This document shows positions 39,481 to 51,499 of a DNA stretch of 64,000 bases, piece by piece. Source of the stretch: Otis tarda (taxonomy: Eukaryota > Chordata > Aves > Otidiformes > Otididae); assembly GCA_026413225.1 (NCBI GenBank), contig CM048572.1:1860001-1924000 (forward strand). The letters run 5' to 3'. A program made the position numbers and the translations under genes. Every line of letters begins with the position of its first letter. Within the stretch, counting starts at the first letter, position 1. The notes under the pieces were generated by a model that was not told the DNA's origin, made no database searches, and saw only the letters and a list, made by a program, of their open reading frames with translations.

Positions 39481-41024
39481 TGATGTGATTGCTTTTTCTC
39501 TAGCAGATCTGTAACTGTTCCTGCTCCTTTCCTTTCCTGTAATTTCTTTCCGCCTGGGATTTCATGTCACGCGGGCAGTGCCCTTTCAGGTGCTCCGCGT
39601 CTGTTTGCGGGTATGCAGAGCACGGCGCCAAAGCCTGGAGCGAGTGAGCGGCCGGGCACGCAGCCGTAACGCTCAGCTGGCCTCGGTGTGCGGCAGTCAG
39701 CCCTCCTGCCCTCTGCCAGGGAGCTCGCACGGCCAGGGCTCTTCTTGACTCTTGGGCACCAGGTTAAGCAGGACAAGAGGACACCACTGGTGAGTTGCTG
39801 TGGGAGAACACGGGGCCTGAGTAAACTTGTGGGACTGAAAACCCCTGCCTGTGGTTTGAAGGAGGTTAGAATACATCATCGTGCTTCCAGACTTGGTGTC
39901 TGTGCCTTTCTGAGGATGGGTAAGATCGGCCCGTTTTGCCCCGTGGCACAGTTTCTGCCAGCCCTCGGGTGTCATACACACTGCAGGACTACGATAGCAG
40001 CCCACCACGCACAATCCTGGCGTGAATTTCCGCACTAAATTGTGCTCCTGCTTGGTTCTTTTTACTTTGCCACTGTGCCGTGTTCTAAAGCAACAGCTCG
40101 GACAACTGCCTCGGACACATTTTCAGCGTTTATTTACTTTGTGTCTTTATGGTTCTTCTCATCTGTTCCACGTTAGTTTCCTTTTGAAGGGTTTCATTTC
40201 AATAGCGTGGCAATAGCGAGTACGCTTTCAGTGCAAAGTTCACGTTTAACCAGTCAGCTTATAGGCAATTTCTCTTATCGCTCCAGTAGTTTCTGATTTA
40301 ACTTTACCGTCACTCCTTAAATTCGCCACTACCTAGTGAAGAAAGTGGGAGATCAAGAATTGTTAGGCTTGATCTTCAGCTGCGTCAGGACCGCAAGCTG
40401 TTTCCAGGCAGAGTGGGCTGCAGCGTTCCCTGCTGTCACCGCCCGCAGAGCTGGGCAAACCAAGTCCCCAGCAGATGGACCTGGCGCCATGCGACAGCTC
40501 GGGTTGATGGCGTTGTGATGCTGCACGGCAAAGAACCACGTGTCACTGAAATTTGGGCGTGATGGGGGGTAAATGGGGATCTTTTTTCTTTTGTCCAGAA
40601 GAAGACCGTTTTGCCACGTAAGCTACTGCTCAGTTGTAAGCAGCCAATGCTGAATGCCTGACCTTCTCTTGCACCTTTGCAGGCAAATACGGGCAGCTTT
40701 GTCCAGGAAGTAAGGGACAAAAAGCTTTGTTTGTCCTTGCAGGCAGCTGATTTATGATATCTTAAATCATCTGAAAAGTTCTATGACACTCACTGCATCC
40801 TTTTCAGCAGCGGGGATTAAGGCATAGGCATGGCAGAATGCCCAGGGTAAACGACTACCGAGAAGTGTCCCCTTGGCACTTAGCACGCGTCCCGGATCTC
40901 TGACGGTATCGTGATCCTTCAAACCACATGAAACACATCTTGCTGCTTTCTCAGTTCACAGGAACGTCTCTGCTACTGCAGGGAGGTTCTCCAGGCAGTA
41001 GGTGCTTTATTGTACTTTAAGTTA

Positions 41025-41214
41025 TAGAACACTGGAACAGGTTGCCCAGAAAGGTGGTGGAGGCCCCATCCCTGGAGACGTTCAAGGGCAGGCTGGATGA
41101 GGCTCTGAGCAACCTGATCTGGTTGGGGATGTCCCTGCTCCTTGCAGGGGGGTTGGACTAGATGACCTTTGAAGGTCCCTTCCAACCCTAACCATTCTAT
41201 GATTCTATGATTCT
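41025..41214 (+). repeat. CR1 LINE 3' end, sense, 190 bp
   Basis: Starts near AGAACACTGGAACAGGTTGC, runs through the CR1 3' region (GGTTGGACTAGATGACCTTT near 41151), and ends in ATTCTATGATTCTATGATTC, the CR1 terminal octamer repeats. It is 5'-truncated and inactive. Details such as GACTAGATGACC differ from the 45 and 60 kb copies, suggesting a different CR1 subfamily. Confidence 0.93.
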
Positions 41215-44200
41215 AAGTACATTTTGAGCTTTTTACTTTTTTGTCTTGGCTTGACGAAGCAGTGACGATCTTCAGCCCTTTATGCTCAAGGTGGAGATTT
41301 TCACCCTGTGTTTCTGACTATTGTGTGAAATGTGAGAATGAGTTTTCAACCATCTTACTGGTTTATTACTGGGGTTTTATGGGCTTCTGCATTAACAGGT
41401 CTGGCCAGTGCTTCCCATGATTGGGCCCTTGGCTGACGGCAGTTCCAGCTCGTTCGGTTACACATCTTTAAGTAGTTACTGAGTCACTTTGCTCATCAAA
41501 CCATCCAAAAGGATGTTACCTGTGTGCCTTTTAATGACAAAAGAGCAACCAGAGGGAAAAGCATCTCTTGCTTGAAGAGCCAGTAGCAACTGTGGAGAAC
41601 CGCTTGCTTTTTTGCTTTTCAATGACTGTGTCTGCATCTCAGATATCTTCCCCACTGGGCGTTAAGCTCTCATCATACGCCCCTCCTTCAGAGCGTTTCT
41701 CCTCCCGTGTGCCGACAGCTAACGTAGAAGGGGATACAGAGCTGGGGGGATGTGGGAAAGATGTTGAGGTCCCGGAATGCTTTTTCTGGGTCCTGTAGAC
41801 AGGAAGGCGTGTGTCTTGAAATGTTGTTTGCTGCTTTCTCCTGGACAGTCACACAGAACAGCACCAGCTGACAGATTTTGCAAGAGTATGTTTGTACTGA
41901 CAAATCAGCAAAACGGGCATTTGTGTTATTGGTGCCTCTTGCTGGAGCAATTTGTCTTGCCGCTTTGCTGTATTTAGCCAGCTGTCTTTGAAGATGTATT
42001 TTCAGATTTGAGCTTTTCTCTTTGCGGACATAAGAAGATGCAGCGCAGCCACACCTTAGCCTTCATTTGATAACGCTGTTACAGTTTTACTTTTGCTGGA
42101 TGAGCTCCAGTGTATTTTGAACTGTCCATGCTTCTTCCGCCTCTCTTGTACAACTCTGGCGCTGGCTGCGCATCTGCGTTTACACGCGATGGTAGAAGGG
42201 GTCCCTGATGATCCTCCAGAGAAGCAATGTGTCGCTTCAAATGGCAACTCTACGGTAATGACCAAAGCCACACTGCTATTGGCAAATACCAGTAAAACCA
42301 GCTGTGCCGGTTAGAAACCAGACAGATGGCAACCCCAGTGGGGTGCTGGCAAGTGCTGTAATTCCCAAAGTGATGACTGCAGTAATTGCTGAATTGTGAA
42401 TTTCCAGAAGTGGTGTAAGAAATGTCATGATTTAACCCTACAATGGCAAGGTGTGAATTTTCTAGAGCGTTTGGGGCAGGCTGTGCCGTGGGCTTGGAGG
42501 CCGTGATCAGTATCGTGAGGAACAGGAATGCTCTGGGCCAGCCCCAGCCTTGCAGCTCCCACCACTGAAACCAAGGGACTGGAGGCACTGGACGTACATT
42601 CCTTATGTTTGTAAGGCCAGATCGACATAAATGGCCAAGGGTTTGAAAGGTGAGACACGAGTTGTCCTGAGCCTGAATTGGAGATGGAGCTTAGGTACCT
42701 GACTTCCACTGCTTTACAGAGCTGTTGGAAATTATCTCTGAGGCTTTAGACCTCACTTTTGTGACAATACGTTCTTAGCAGGCTTCAAGGAGAAGACTTC
42801 CAGCGTCTTCTTCCCCCAAAACTTGTTGGCTTTGGGGTTGAGCTGATGTTACTGTGAGAGCTGCCTGCTTTGCTTACTGAGAGGATATGGTGATCCGAGC
42901 AGCCCTTACGGTTGTCCTGTGGCACCCCTGCTCGGGAGCTGCCCCACCATGGGCGCCTGCATCTGTGGCAAGGCACAGCCTCCTCTCTCCCCCACCTTCA
43001 GTGCTCCTCCCTCAAACTGTGGTGCACGTGGGGCTGCCAGCCTTCTTGCCTGACATCAGCTGTGGGCGCTTGCCAGCACCATGAGGAGCAACTCTGCCCA
43101 AATCCCTCCAGTGAAGGGGTCGCATGTCAGGAGGCCATGAGTGGAGCCATAGCCTGTCCCTCCTGATGCCAAGCAACGGCCTGCTTTGGAAAACATGAGT
43201 CTGACTATCACACAGGGCTCCACCCAGCTTGCACAAGCTGGTGTCCCGCTGCCTGGGGCGCTTGCTCCTGCGCTGATGCCAGAGCCCTGCCGAGAGGCTG
43301 CCGGGAGATGCAGATCTGCCTGGCAGCCAGCTGCATCCAGCCCAGCGCACCGGGTGCCATGGGTGACTCTGCCATGTGCTGCCGTGCGCAGCCGTGCTGC
43401 GGGCTGCTCATCCCCATCCCTCTCACAGCGAGCACTGCAGACTGGCAGTGCTGTTTGGGGGGCAAGTAACAGCCCCAGACTCTGCCAGAGCCTGTGGGCA
43501 CAGGTAGAGAAATGCAAGATGGTGCGGACCTTCTGTGCACACTAGGCGCAAGCAAGGCGTCTGAGCATGTGGGGTCTGGGGACAAAAGAGCATCAGTCTC
43601 TCTTGACTCCATCATATTGACTCCCCAAGCCAAGTTTAGATTGTCTCCAGGGCCAAGCCTGCCTCAGACTTAAGCTCGGGATGAGCTGGAATATCGTGAG
43701 GCAAGTGTGGCTGAGAGGGACTTGCCTGAGGCTTTACGCAGGTTGGGGCTCTATTTTTTCCTGATGCTTCATCAGAGGATGAGTGGCCCATCAAAGTCAT
43801 TTCGCTAAATTGCCTTTGGTCTTTGGATGAAGGCCAATGTGGAAAGACGTGGTGAAGTCCTGCTTTTCTGTGTGGGTCTCAGCAGTACCTAATGTTGACA
43901 GCCCAGCAGCAACATTGATTTGGGAAGTTGAAGGACATCCAAGGACAGTGACACTTGCAGCTCCTCTGCTCTTTTCTGAAGCTATTCCAGGTCAGGCCCA
44001 TGAATGTGATTCAGCCTGGTCCTATTTAAAGCTTGAACCTCTGTGCACGTAAAAGTGAACTCTTTGAAGAGGAGCAGTGAGCAGAAGTGGCAGAGGAAAG
44101 CTCACCCTACGTGGTCTGCTCCACAGGGTGGTTTGGGCTATGGCGAGCTGCGTTCATGGCCATGCTCCAGCACATGCAGAGGAGGGGTTTGAAAACAGAA

Positions 44201-45229
44201 TTCCCACCTCCTCACGGGGTGCGCTCTGCCGTGCGTTTTGTGTGCAAGGTGTAGTGCAGGGCACGAACGTTGAGTAGCAGGGTAAAGTAGGCCATGGGAG
44301 CTCTGCTCCAAAACTCTCTGCTCTTTGGGTCATCCTTGTTTGAGCGTCCTCTGCTAGGTGCAGAAATCAGAATCAGTTACGCACCCAGCTGCCCACTACC
44401 AAACAGTTACCGATTTACTGCTAAGATATGGTGAAGGCTGGGACTGAAGTACTTCACCAGTACTTCCATTATTTTTTCTGCTTTTGAAATGAAGCCGGCC
44501 TGTTGGTGAACCGCTCACGGCTTTACCTTTTCCAGTGCCCCCGTGCGTTGCCGTTGTTCATGAGTTCTCAGTATTAACTGTCAGCGGTTCAAAGTGTAAG
44601 TCACCGGATTGCTCTGCAAGCCCCCTCAGCTGAAGTGTGTGACAAACCATCCAGCTCGGCCAGTGCTCTCCTGCTTGTTCCTTACTTCTCCAAGATGTCC
44701 CCTGATTCCTGTCACTGATGGTAACGGCCAACACATGGGTCCCAGCAGTCCCTTTGTGCTGCAAATCCTGGCCGCCTTGGTGGTGTCTGCTGGCAGCCTC
44801 ACTCTGTGAGGAGCAGCGGAACAGCTTCCTTAGTCACATCTTCATCTATTTATGGTTCATTTTCCTTGATCCGTTGTTCTGGTTGCAGGTCATACTGTAC
44901 TTTGAATCTTCTAGTTCTGGGTGAACTCACTTGTAGTAGGTACTTGTCATGCCCTACCTTCCCTTTTCTGTATTTTCCTTCCAGTTTTTGGAGAATTCAC
45001 TTAGCTAAGATAGTCTGCTGCTTCCCATCCCATCTCCACAGTGGGGTGGGTTGCAATGGCCTTCCTCAATCTCATTCTTTAAAGACCTGGCAGTTCTACT
45101 TAAAATTACTTTCCTTTTTAAAATACCTCCTTTGGAGACATTATCTTGCAAGTCTTCAGTTTATTGAGACAGATTTTCTTGATTTTTTTTTTAATAATGT
45201 TAATGTTATTTCTTCTTCCTACTGTTAGG

Positions 45230-45615
45230 TTGGGGCTGTTCAGCCTGGAGAAGAGGAGGCTCCAGGGAGACCTTAGAGTGGCCTCCCAGTGCCCAAAGGG
45301 GGCTGCAGGAAAGATGGGGAGAGACTGTTCAGCAGGGCCTGCTGTGACAGGATGAGGGGAAACGGTTTCAAAATAGAGGGAGGCAGATTTAGGTTGGATA
45401 TTAGGAAGAATTTTTTTACGCTGAGGGTGGTGGAGCACTGGCCCAGGTTGCCCAGAGAGGTGGTGGATGCCCCATCCCTGGAAACATTCCAGGCCAGGTT
45501 GGCCGGGGCTCTGAGCAACCTGATCTGGTTGGAGATGTCCCTGCTCCTGGCAGGGGGTTGGGCTGGGTGGGCTTTAACGGTCCCTTCAACCCAAACCATT
45601 CTGTGATTCTATGAT
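45230..45615 (+). repeat. CR1 LINE 3' end, sense, about 385 bp
   Basis: Begins TTGGGGCTGTTCAGCCTGGA and ends with CCATTCTGTGATTCTATGAT. It is highly similar to the reverse complement of the copy at 51939-52360 and to the sense copy at 59805-60324. The 3' end lies 635 bases before FAM83C exon 2, in transcript sense. It is truncated and non-coding. Confidence 0.94.
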
Positions 45616-46249
45616 AACTGTCACTTGCGTCCTGGGCTGCGTTAGCAGGAGTGCTGCCAGCAGGGAAAGGGAAGGGATGCTTCCCACATGCGTTTTGTCT
45701 AGTCTACGATTTTGTCTAGTCACCCCGAGGATGTAATATTGGAACAAGAACATGTACATACCTGATCGAGATACCTTCTCCCTTACCTGGCGGTGTGTCC
45801 TTCCCCAAAAAAAAGATATTTCTTTACATTAATACCCTAGTCATCTGTGGAGTCTCTCATACCGACTGAACGATTATTTGGGTCAGTCTCAGCTCTTCCA
45901 TTTATGTGCTCTGTTTCTGGCGTATTTGCTTAAGACAGTACACACTTGTTGCGTCAGTGATATTCAGAGTTTGTGCACCTCCCTTTCAGCTGTTTCTTTC
46001 TGTGAAGGACAGATGAGAAAGGAGGTAGCTGGACGGGGAATGTCTTCATAGTCATTAAAGGTGTTTTTATCTGCGGTGGTGGGGTCAGAGCTGTCAAACA
46101 CAAAAGAGTCTCCACTCACGTGGCCACAGACGCTCAGTAACTCAGGAGGTCTGAGTACTTAATTCACAGTTTAAAGCACAATTCACTTGGGCATGACGTT
46201 TCAACAGTCTCTTGGTTTTCTTTCCCCCCACCTCTCTTCTCTTGGCTAG

Positions 46250-46564
<315 letters not shown>

Positions 46565-47548
46565 TAGGAAATTGAGATCCGTCTGGAAGCACAGGGGAAG
46601 GAGTGGAAAAGCCTCCCAGTCCCTTACCTTGATGTTTTGTTGTCCTCATTTCAGTTTTACACACAAGAAATGTGAAGTCAAGGCCAATAAGGTGCAGTGG
46701 CTGGGCTAGTGCAGATGGGCAGACAGAGGCAGACCAGAAAACTTGGGTTCATCTGGACCCGTATCATCTCCTTTCCTTGTCCCCTCTCAGCCCTTGCAGA
46801 ATTGCAAGAGTTAAATTGCTCATGGTTGGGATCCCCGAGCGCAGTTTAGGTTCTGGCCAGAGCTGCTGCAGTGCAATGGATGCGAAGGGAAGCAGTGAGT
46901 CCCTTCAGATGTCCTGCTGCAAAACCTACCGTTTCCTCCTAGCCTGCTGCACTGCCTCGGTGTAACACCACGTGTCCAAAATCTCATGTCAGGATCTGCC
47001 TTTAGGCTTTGCGATTCAGTTGTGGGCTCACGAGGGGTTTGTGAAGAGCCTGATTCCCCGCGCAGTGGGGTGCCCGTCAGCAGTGGTGTGCGGTGCCCAG
47101 AGCAGGCAAACAATAACAATTAATGTGCCAGAGCGCCAAGCTCTCCTTGGAACTTGCAGACTCGGAAACGCACCCCAGTATCTTGCTGCTCCCCGTACAG
47201 CCTTTCTGACTGCCACCTGTCAAGGGAAGCTGGTTTTTTGTTGTCATCTGTTAGTCCTGCAAGGGCAGCAGTCCCAGCTGTGCTCCTTCGCTGGATTCCC
47301 TGCAGGACTGATTCTCTTCCCGCCACCAGTTTCATAGATTTTCCCTTCATCTTGGTGGGGAATGCTTGGAAGTTGTCCAGTTACCTCAAAACCATTCTTA
47401 ACTAAAATACAGGCTAGGGAAAATGCAAAAATAATAGTTTACAGCATTCAAAAGAGATCCGGTTACAAATGTCTTAATTTCCCCTCATTTTTAGCCTATC
47501 TACCCAAAGATTAATTTAGAGGCTTCCTTCTTCCCCCGTGTTGGTGTT

Positions 47549-47585
47549 AGAATCATAGAATGGTTAGGGTTGGAAGGGACCTTCT
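47549..47585 (-). repeat. Minimal CR1 3' tail, 37 bp, antisense
   Basis: AGAATCATAGAATGGTTAGG followed by GTTGGAAGGGACCTTCT is the extreme 3' end of CR1 read in reverse. Similarity stops directly after it. It is either a very severely 5'-truncated insertion or the remnant left by a deletion. Confidence 0.85.
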
Positions 47586-48642
47586 GTCCTTTCTTCCATC
47601 TCACAAGCCACACTAATTTCACTCTGCCTCTTGAGGTGGCAGCTGTTAGCAGAAGCTGCTGCGTGCTGGAGCATGTTTGCTTTCACAAACAACTGCATCA
47701 CTGAAGTCACCTGGTGGATCTAGATAAATTCCATCTCTCCAAAATTTATTTTATTTGCTTCTTATCCAAGAGCCTGGCCATTGTTTTTAATTATAATGAG
47801 GATGAGTTTGCATCCATGGTGATGTCTACGTCTCTTTGTTAGACCTGATGTCATGTCTTGTGCATGAATGGCTAATTAACACTTGCCTCCCCCGTTCAGT
47901 GACTCATCGACAGGCCTCGGTGTGAAATGCCTCTTGAGCACGCTTGATACTCACATCTAAGTGGAATGAGCGTAAATATTTTATTCCTGGCTCTGAGTTG
48001 TGACAGGATGTGATGGTAAATCTCTATTTGGAATAATTGATGACAATTTGGGGTTTAATGGGGAATTTGGGGCAACTGCCCCTCCAGCATGTTACTTCTG
48101 AGAACATTGTGTGAGCACACTAGTGTCAAATCCCTGGTGCTGAACATCAGCGAGTCCTGCAGTGATGCATCAAGCATTGGCAGCAGTCACAGCAGAAGAC
48201 TCAACTGTTGGATTTTTTTCAAATAGCCACCTGCTAAACCAAAATCTACTGTCTAAATCGAGTGAGAGTGGCACCTGGCAGGCTGGCTTTCCTGCAAGGC
48301 TGCAGATTCTCATCTTGTTTGGACAATTCAGGGCCTGGATTGCCAGGGGGAAGAAGACGATGGAAAAAATGAGCAAGATATCAGAAACTCACCCGGCCTT
48401 GGAAAGGATAAGAGGGAGTGAAGAAATACTGTGGCAACAAATCTATGGGATATCCCTTATTTGAAGTGGTTTTAATTTCCTGGGGGGGCAGAGAGAGGAA
48501 GCTCCTCCCAGTGAGAACTGTTATTGCTAATAAATAATAATAAGAAAAAAAATCCCTCTGTTGATTGGCAACAGGATTAAGTGAACACCTCCCCAAGCAT
48601 CCAGCATATCTTGCTCTATATCAGCAACTTGTGGTGGTGTTT

Positions 48643-48865
48643 TAGAGCATCACAGGTTAATGCAAGTTGGTGGGGACCTCAGGAAGTCATCAAGTCCAAC
48701 CTCCTGCTCCAAGCAGAGTCACCTGTGAGGTCAGACGTGATTGCTAAGGACCTTACCTGGTCTAGTCTTGAAAATCTCCAAGCATGGAGACTGCACAACC
48801 TCTCTGGGTAACTGGTTCCAATGCATAACTGTCCTTATGGGGAAAAGTTTCTCCCTTCTCACAGG
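48643..48865 (-). repeat. Older CR1 fragment, antisense
   Basis: Phrases such as AAGTTGGTGGGGACCTCAGG, AAGTCCAACCTCCTGCTCCA and CTTGAAAATCTCCAAGCATG, then CACAACCTCTCTGGGTAACT, follow the reverse-complement order of the CR1 3' end but with more substitutions than the young copies. The terminal octamers have decayed to GAGCATCACAGG. This represents an older CR1 subfamily. Confidence 0.8.
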
Positions 48866-48944
48866 TGACAGATGAGGACGTGTTCTGGGACCCAAGAAGG
48901 CAACAAGTGAGACCTGCAGGGCAAAGATTGTGAAGCTTCAGCTC

Positions 48945-49090
48945 TGTCCCTGCTAAAAGTTTCCATGAACTCAAGAGAGGACTGGACAAGTACTTGGAGA
49001 AGAGGTCCAGGGGGACTTCCCACTAAGACAAACCACAAGAGGCTCAGGAAATCCCCCGAGCAGAAGACAGTCAGCAGCAATATTAGGGGG
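48945..49090 (+). repeat. Possible old CR1 3' fragment, sense
   Basis: CTCAAGAGAGGACTGGACAA, then ACTTGGAGAAGAGGTCCAGG and GGCTCAGGAAATCCCC, resemble in order the segment of old CR1 elements before the 3' end. The similarity is remembered and weak. No octamer tail is present. Confidence 0.4.
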
Positions 49091-49199
49091 CAGCATCATA
49101 AATGATTGCCTTCTTCCTGCTCTTCCCCAGCTGCCATTGCCCACTGCGAGAGAGAGACTGTGGGGTCGGATGCCCCTGGTATGGAGGAGATGCTGCTGT

Positions 49200-50000
49200 T
49201 ACCAAGCCCTGAGGGCAACGGTGCTCCTTGGGTGGGCAGGGAGACTTCCTCAAGCGCAACATGAAAATCCAGCCTTTCCCACCCGGCTGCGATGAGCTCC
49301 CCGGCAGATGTTTCCGGGAAGCCCACCTCCTGCCCGCAGGGACTCTGACGGAAGAGGAAAGCCGTCAGGAATGGAGTCGCCTGCCGCAGGGTGACTGCCT
49401 CCTGCTCCTCACACCCGAGGCACAACTTCTGTGCCGTGAACCCCACGTGAGGCCAGAGACTGGGTGAGCCGGTCCCTGGCTGCGTGGAGGCAGCCTGGGG
49501 AGTTAGGCATGCTCAACCTGCCCAGGAGGAGGAGGAGGAGGAGAAGGGGGTGCAGCGATGCCCGGGCGGCAGGGACGTGGGTCTGCGCCCTGCCGAGAAC
49601 ATCTGTAGGCAAACCACAGCTATTCGTGCTCGTCTTTTTTCTGCGGTGCTGGCTGTCACAAGCTGCTGTGTCTGAAATCTGCTGCTGGCGGAGGGGAGGC
49701 GGCCACCTCCACCAGCAGCGCCCACCGGCTGTGGGCAGCACCCACCTCGGCAGGAGGCAAGATGGCCCCGGCGGCGTCTGGCCCCTACCGGCTGCCGCGG
49801 GTCTTCGTCTTTTGCGGGGCTGATGCTGGGCAGGGATGAGCTGCCCACAAAGGGGCCAGACGCAGGTGGGGACAGTTTGTGACGGCTCCTGGTGTGCCAA
49901 AGCCAGGCATGTGGCAGCGGCACTGGCTTGCGGGGGCCGTAAGGGGGGATCTGGCAGGGCAGCGGAGGTGCAGCCTTAGGGATGCTCATTTTCATACGAG
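49200..50000. other. GC-rich block with GGA microsatellite, FAM83C intron 2
   Basis: Base composition rises well above the rest of the intron, with an (AGG)n tract at 49524-49543. The composition removes stop codons and produces overlapping open frames on both strands, up to 215 codons on the minus strand, with low-complexity Ser, Leu, Pro or Arg runs. No domain was recognised. It could be a small CpG island, a regulatory element or a non-coding exon. Confidence 0.45.
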
Positions 50001-50786
50001 ATGTTTGGCACTGTGTCGTATAGACCAGGCCAGTAACTGTTCCCAGTGACTCTTCTCCTCTTCTGCCTTCCTCAACTGAGGTGCCAATTACTTTTATTAT
50101 GGCCAAAAATCTCCCGTTACAAAAAAGGCCCCAGTGGATACCGAGAGCCTTACCTCCCATTTTGTACTGGGCAGTTTCACAGCTGAAGTTGTATCAGAGA
50201 AGTTCTTTACAGTCTTTAAATCAGATCAGGATCAGATCTGTTTCACGTAAGTACAGCAGCTGAAAATTTTAATATCATTTTAAAATATACTGATAAAAGA
50301 CAATTCTGAACCTGTAGACTTACTTCTCTACAAATCTTTTTATTCGGCAATATTTTGGTTTTAAGAAGCCTGTCGCTGTATAAAATTAGAACAGCACATT
50401 CGATTGATTAGAAACTGGCTAGTTGTTATGAGCCAAAATGTGGTTGAAATGCAGAGCCGTCAGCTAGTATGGTTAATTGGATATTATCAATAATCTGGAA
50501 AAAATTGTGTACTCTTACATACTTCAGATCCTCCAAGTTTTTTTTCAAACCAGCATTTGTACCTAAGTGCAACTTGTTAATCTTTGTTGGTGTTTTTATC
50601 TTACAGAATCAGCCAGTGTGACAAAATACTTAGTATGTAGAAGCCAAGAAATACTTCATGCCTTGCTGCATTGTGCCTCTGGGAGCTGAGCTCCTGGTTG
50701 AGGGAGCCCGTCAGTGACGCACGAGAGACCATCTCAGTTTCGTTCAGTACGTGCACCCCTACCAGCTCTGCTTTCTTTGCTTTCAG

Positions 50787-50911
50787 AACATGCGCATAAG
50801 ATGTCTGAGCGGAGACACGTACTACAGCAAAGCAGGCAAGAAATTTGCGGGCCAGGTTCTGGAGAAGTTTGTCCTGATTGATTGTGACCAAGTTCTTGCT
50901 GGTACATACAG
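50787..50911 (+). CDS. FAM83C: FAM83C coding exon 3
   Basis: 125 bases: 41 codons (residues 242-282) plus two bases of a Ser codon completed by exon 4. It reads NMRIRCLSGDTYYSKAGKKF and then [20 protein letters not shown]. Human FAM83C has [23 protein letters not shown]. This is the degenerate phospholipase-D HKD motif: the histidine position is Leu266, while Lys268 and Asp273 (K-x4-D) remain, as expected for a DUF1669 pseudoenzyme. Asp273 corresponds to a family aspartate linked to CK1 binding. The acceptor is AG at 50785-50786 and the donor GTAAGA at 50912. Confidence 0.96.
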
Positions 50912-51499
50912 GTAAGAAAAAGTAGCAACTACTGTGACAAAGACTGGTGACATCGAGAAAATATTCATTACCAAAATACTGAATAATGTAACTCTCATTT
51001 TTTTTCCTCCGTTATAATGATACACTGTTTCTCCTCTTAATTTCCCCTTATAACTGTCAGGTTTCATTTTGGTGCTTTACCTTCTTCTGCTCCATCCTCT
51101 CACTCTTACCTCGCTGTTTGGCGTTAACTGCTTGTCTGCCAGTGTTGGCACTTCCTGGACACATCTGCCTATGGGTATTGCTTCATTTCTTAAAAGTGTC
51201 GAAAATGCTCAACCTAGCCTGGATTCTGCCTCCAGCTGGTGCTGTTTAGGGAGAGCAGCCCAAACTGCCGTCTGTGGTCCATCCCTCTTGTCCTCCCACA
51301 GCAGTCGTTGCACACACACGTCCCTACTGCCTGCCTGCAGTACCTGTCCTGTACCTATTGTCTGTGAATTTGCCCTAACTCATTGTCCTGAACAAAACTT
51401 CCACCAATTTCATGACGTGCCCCTAGTTCTAGTGCTGCAGTTTGGTAAAATTGCTGTCCTACATTCAGATAAGTCATCGCTTTCACAGTTTTGAAGGCT

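Noticed and set aside
43012-43633. Overlapping open frames up to 153 codons in FAM83C intron 1
   Set aside because: Frames are open on both strands at once, as expected from GC-rich composition. No domain or exon boundary supports any of them.
49409-50160. Minus-strand open frames of 163 and 215 codons in FAM83C intron 2
   Set aside because: They translate the GGA microsatellite and GC-rich sequence into Leu, Ser and Arg runs. No homology was recognised.
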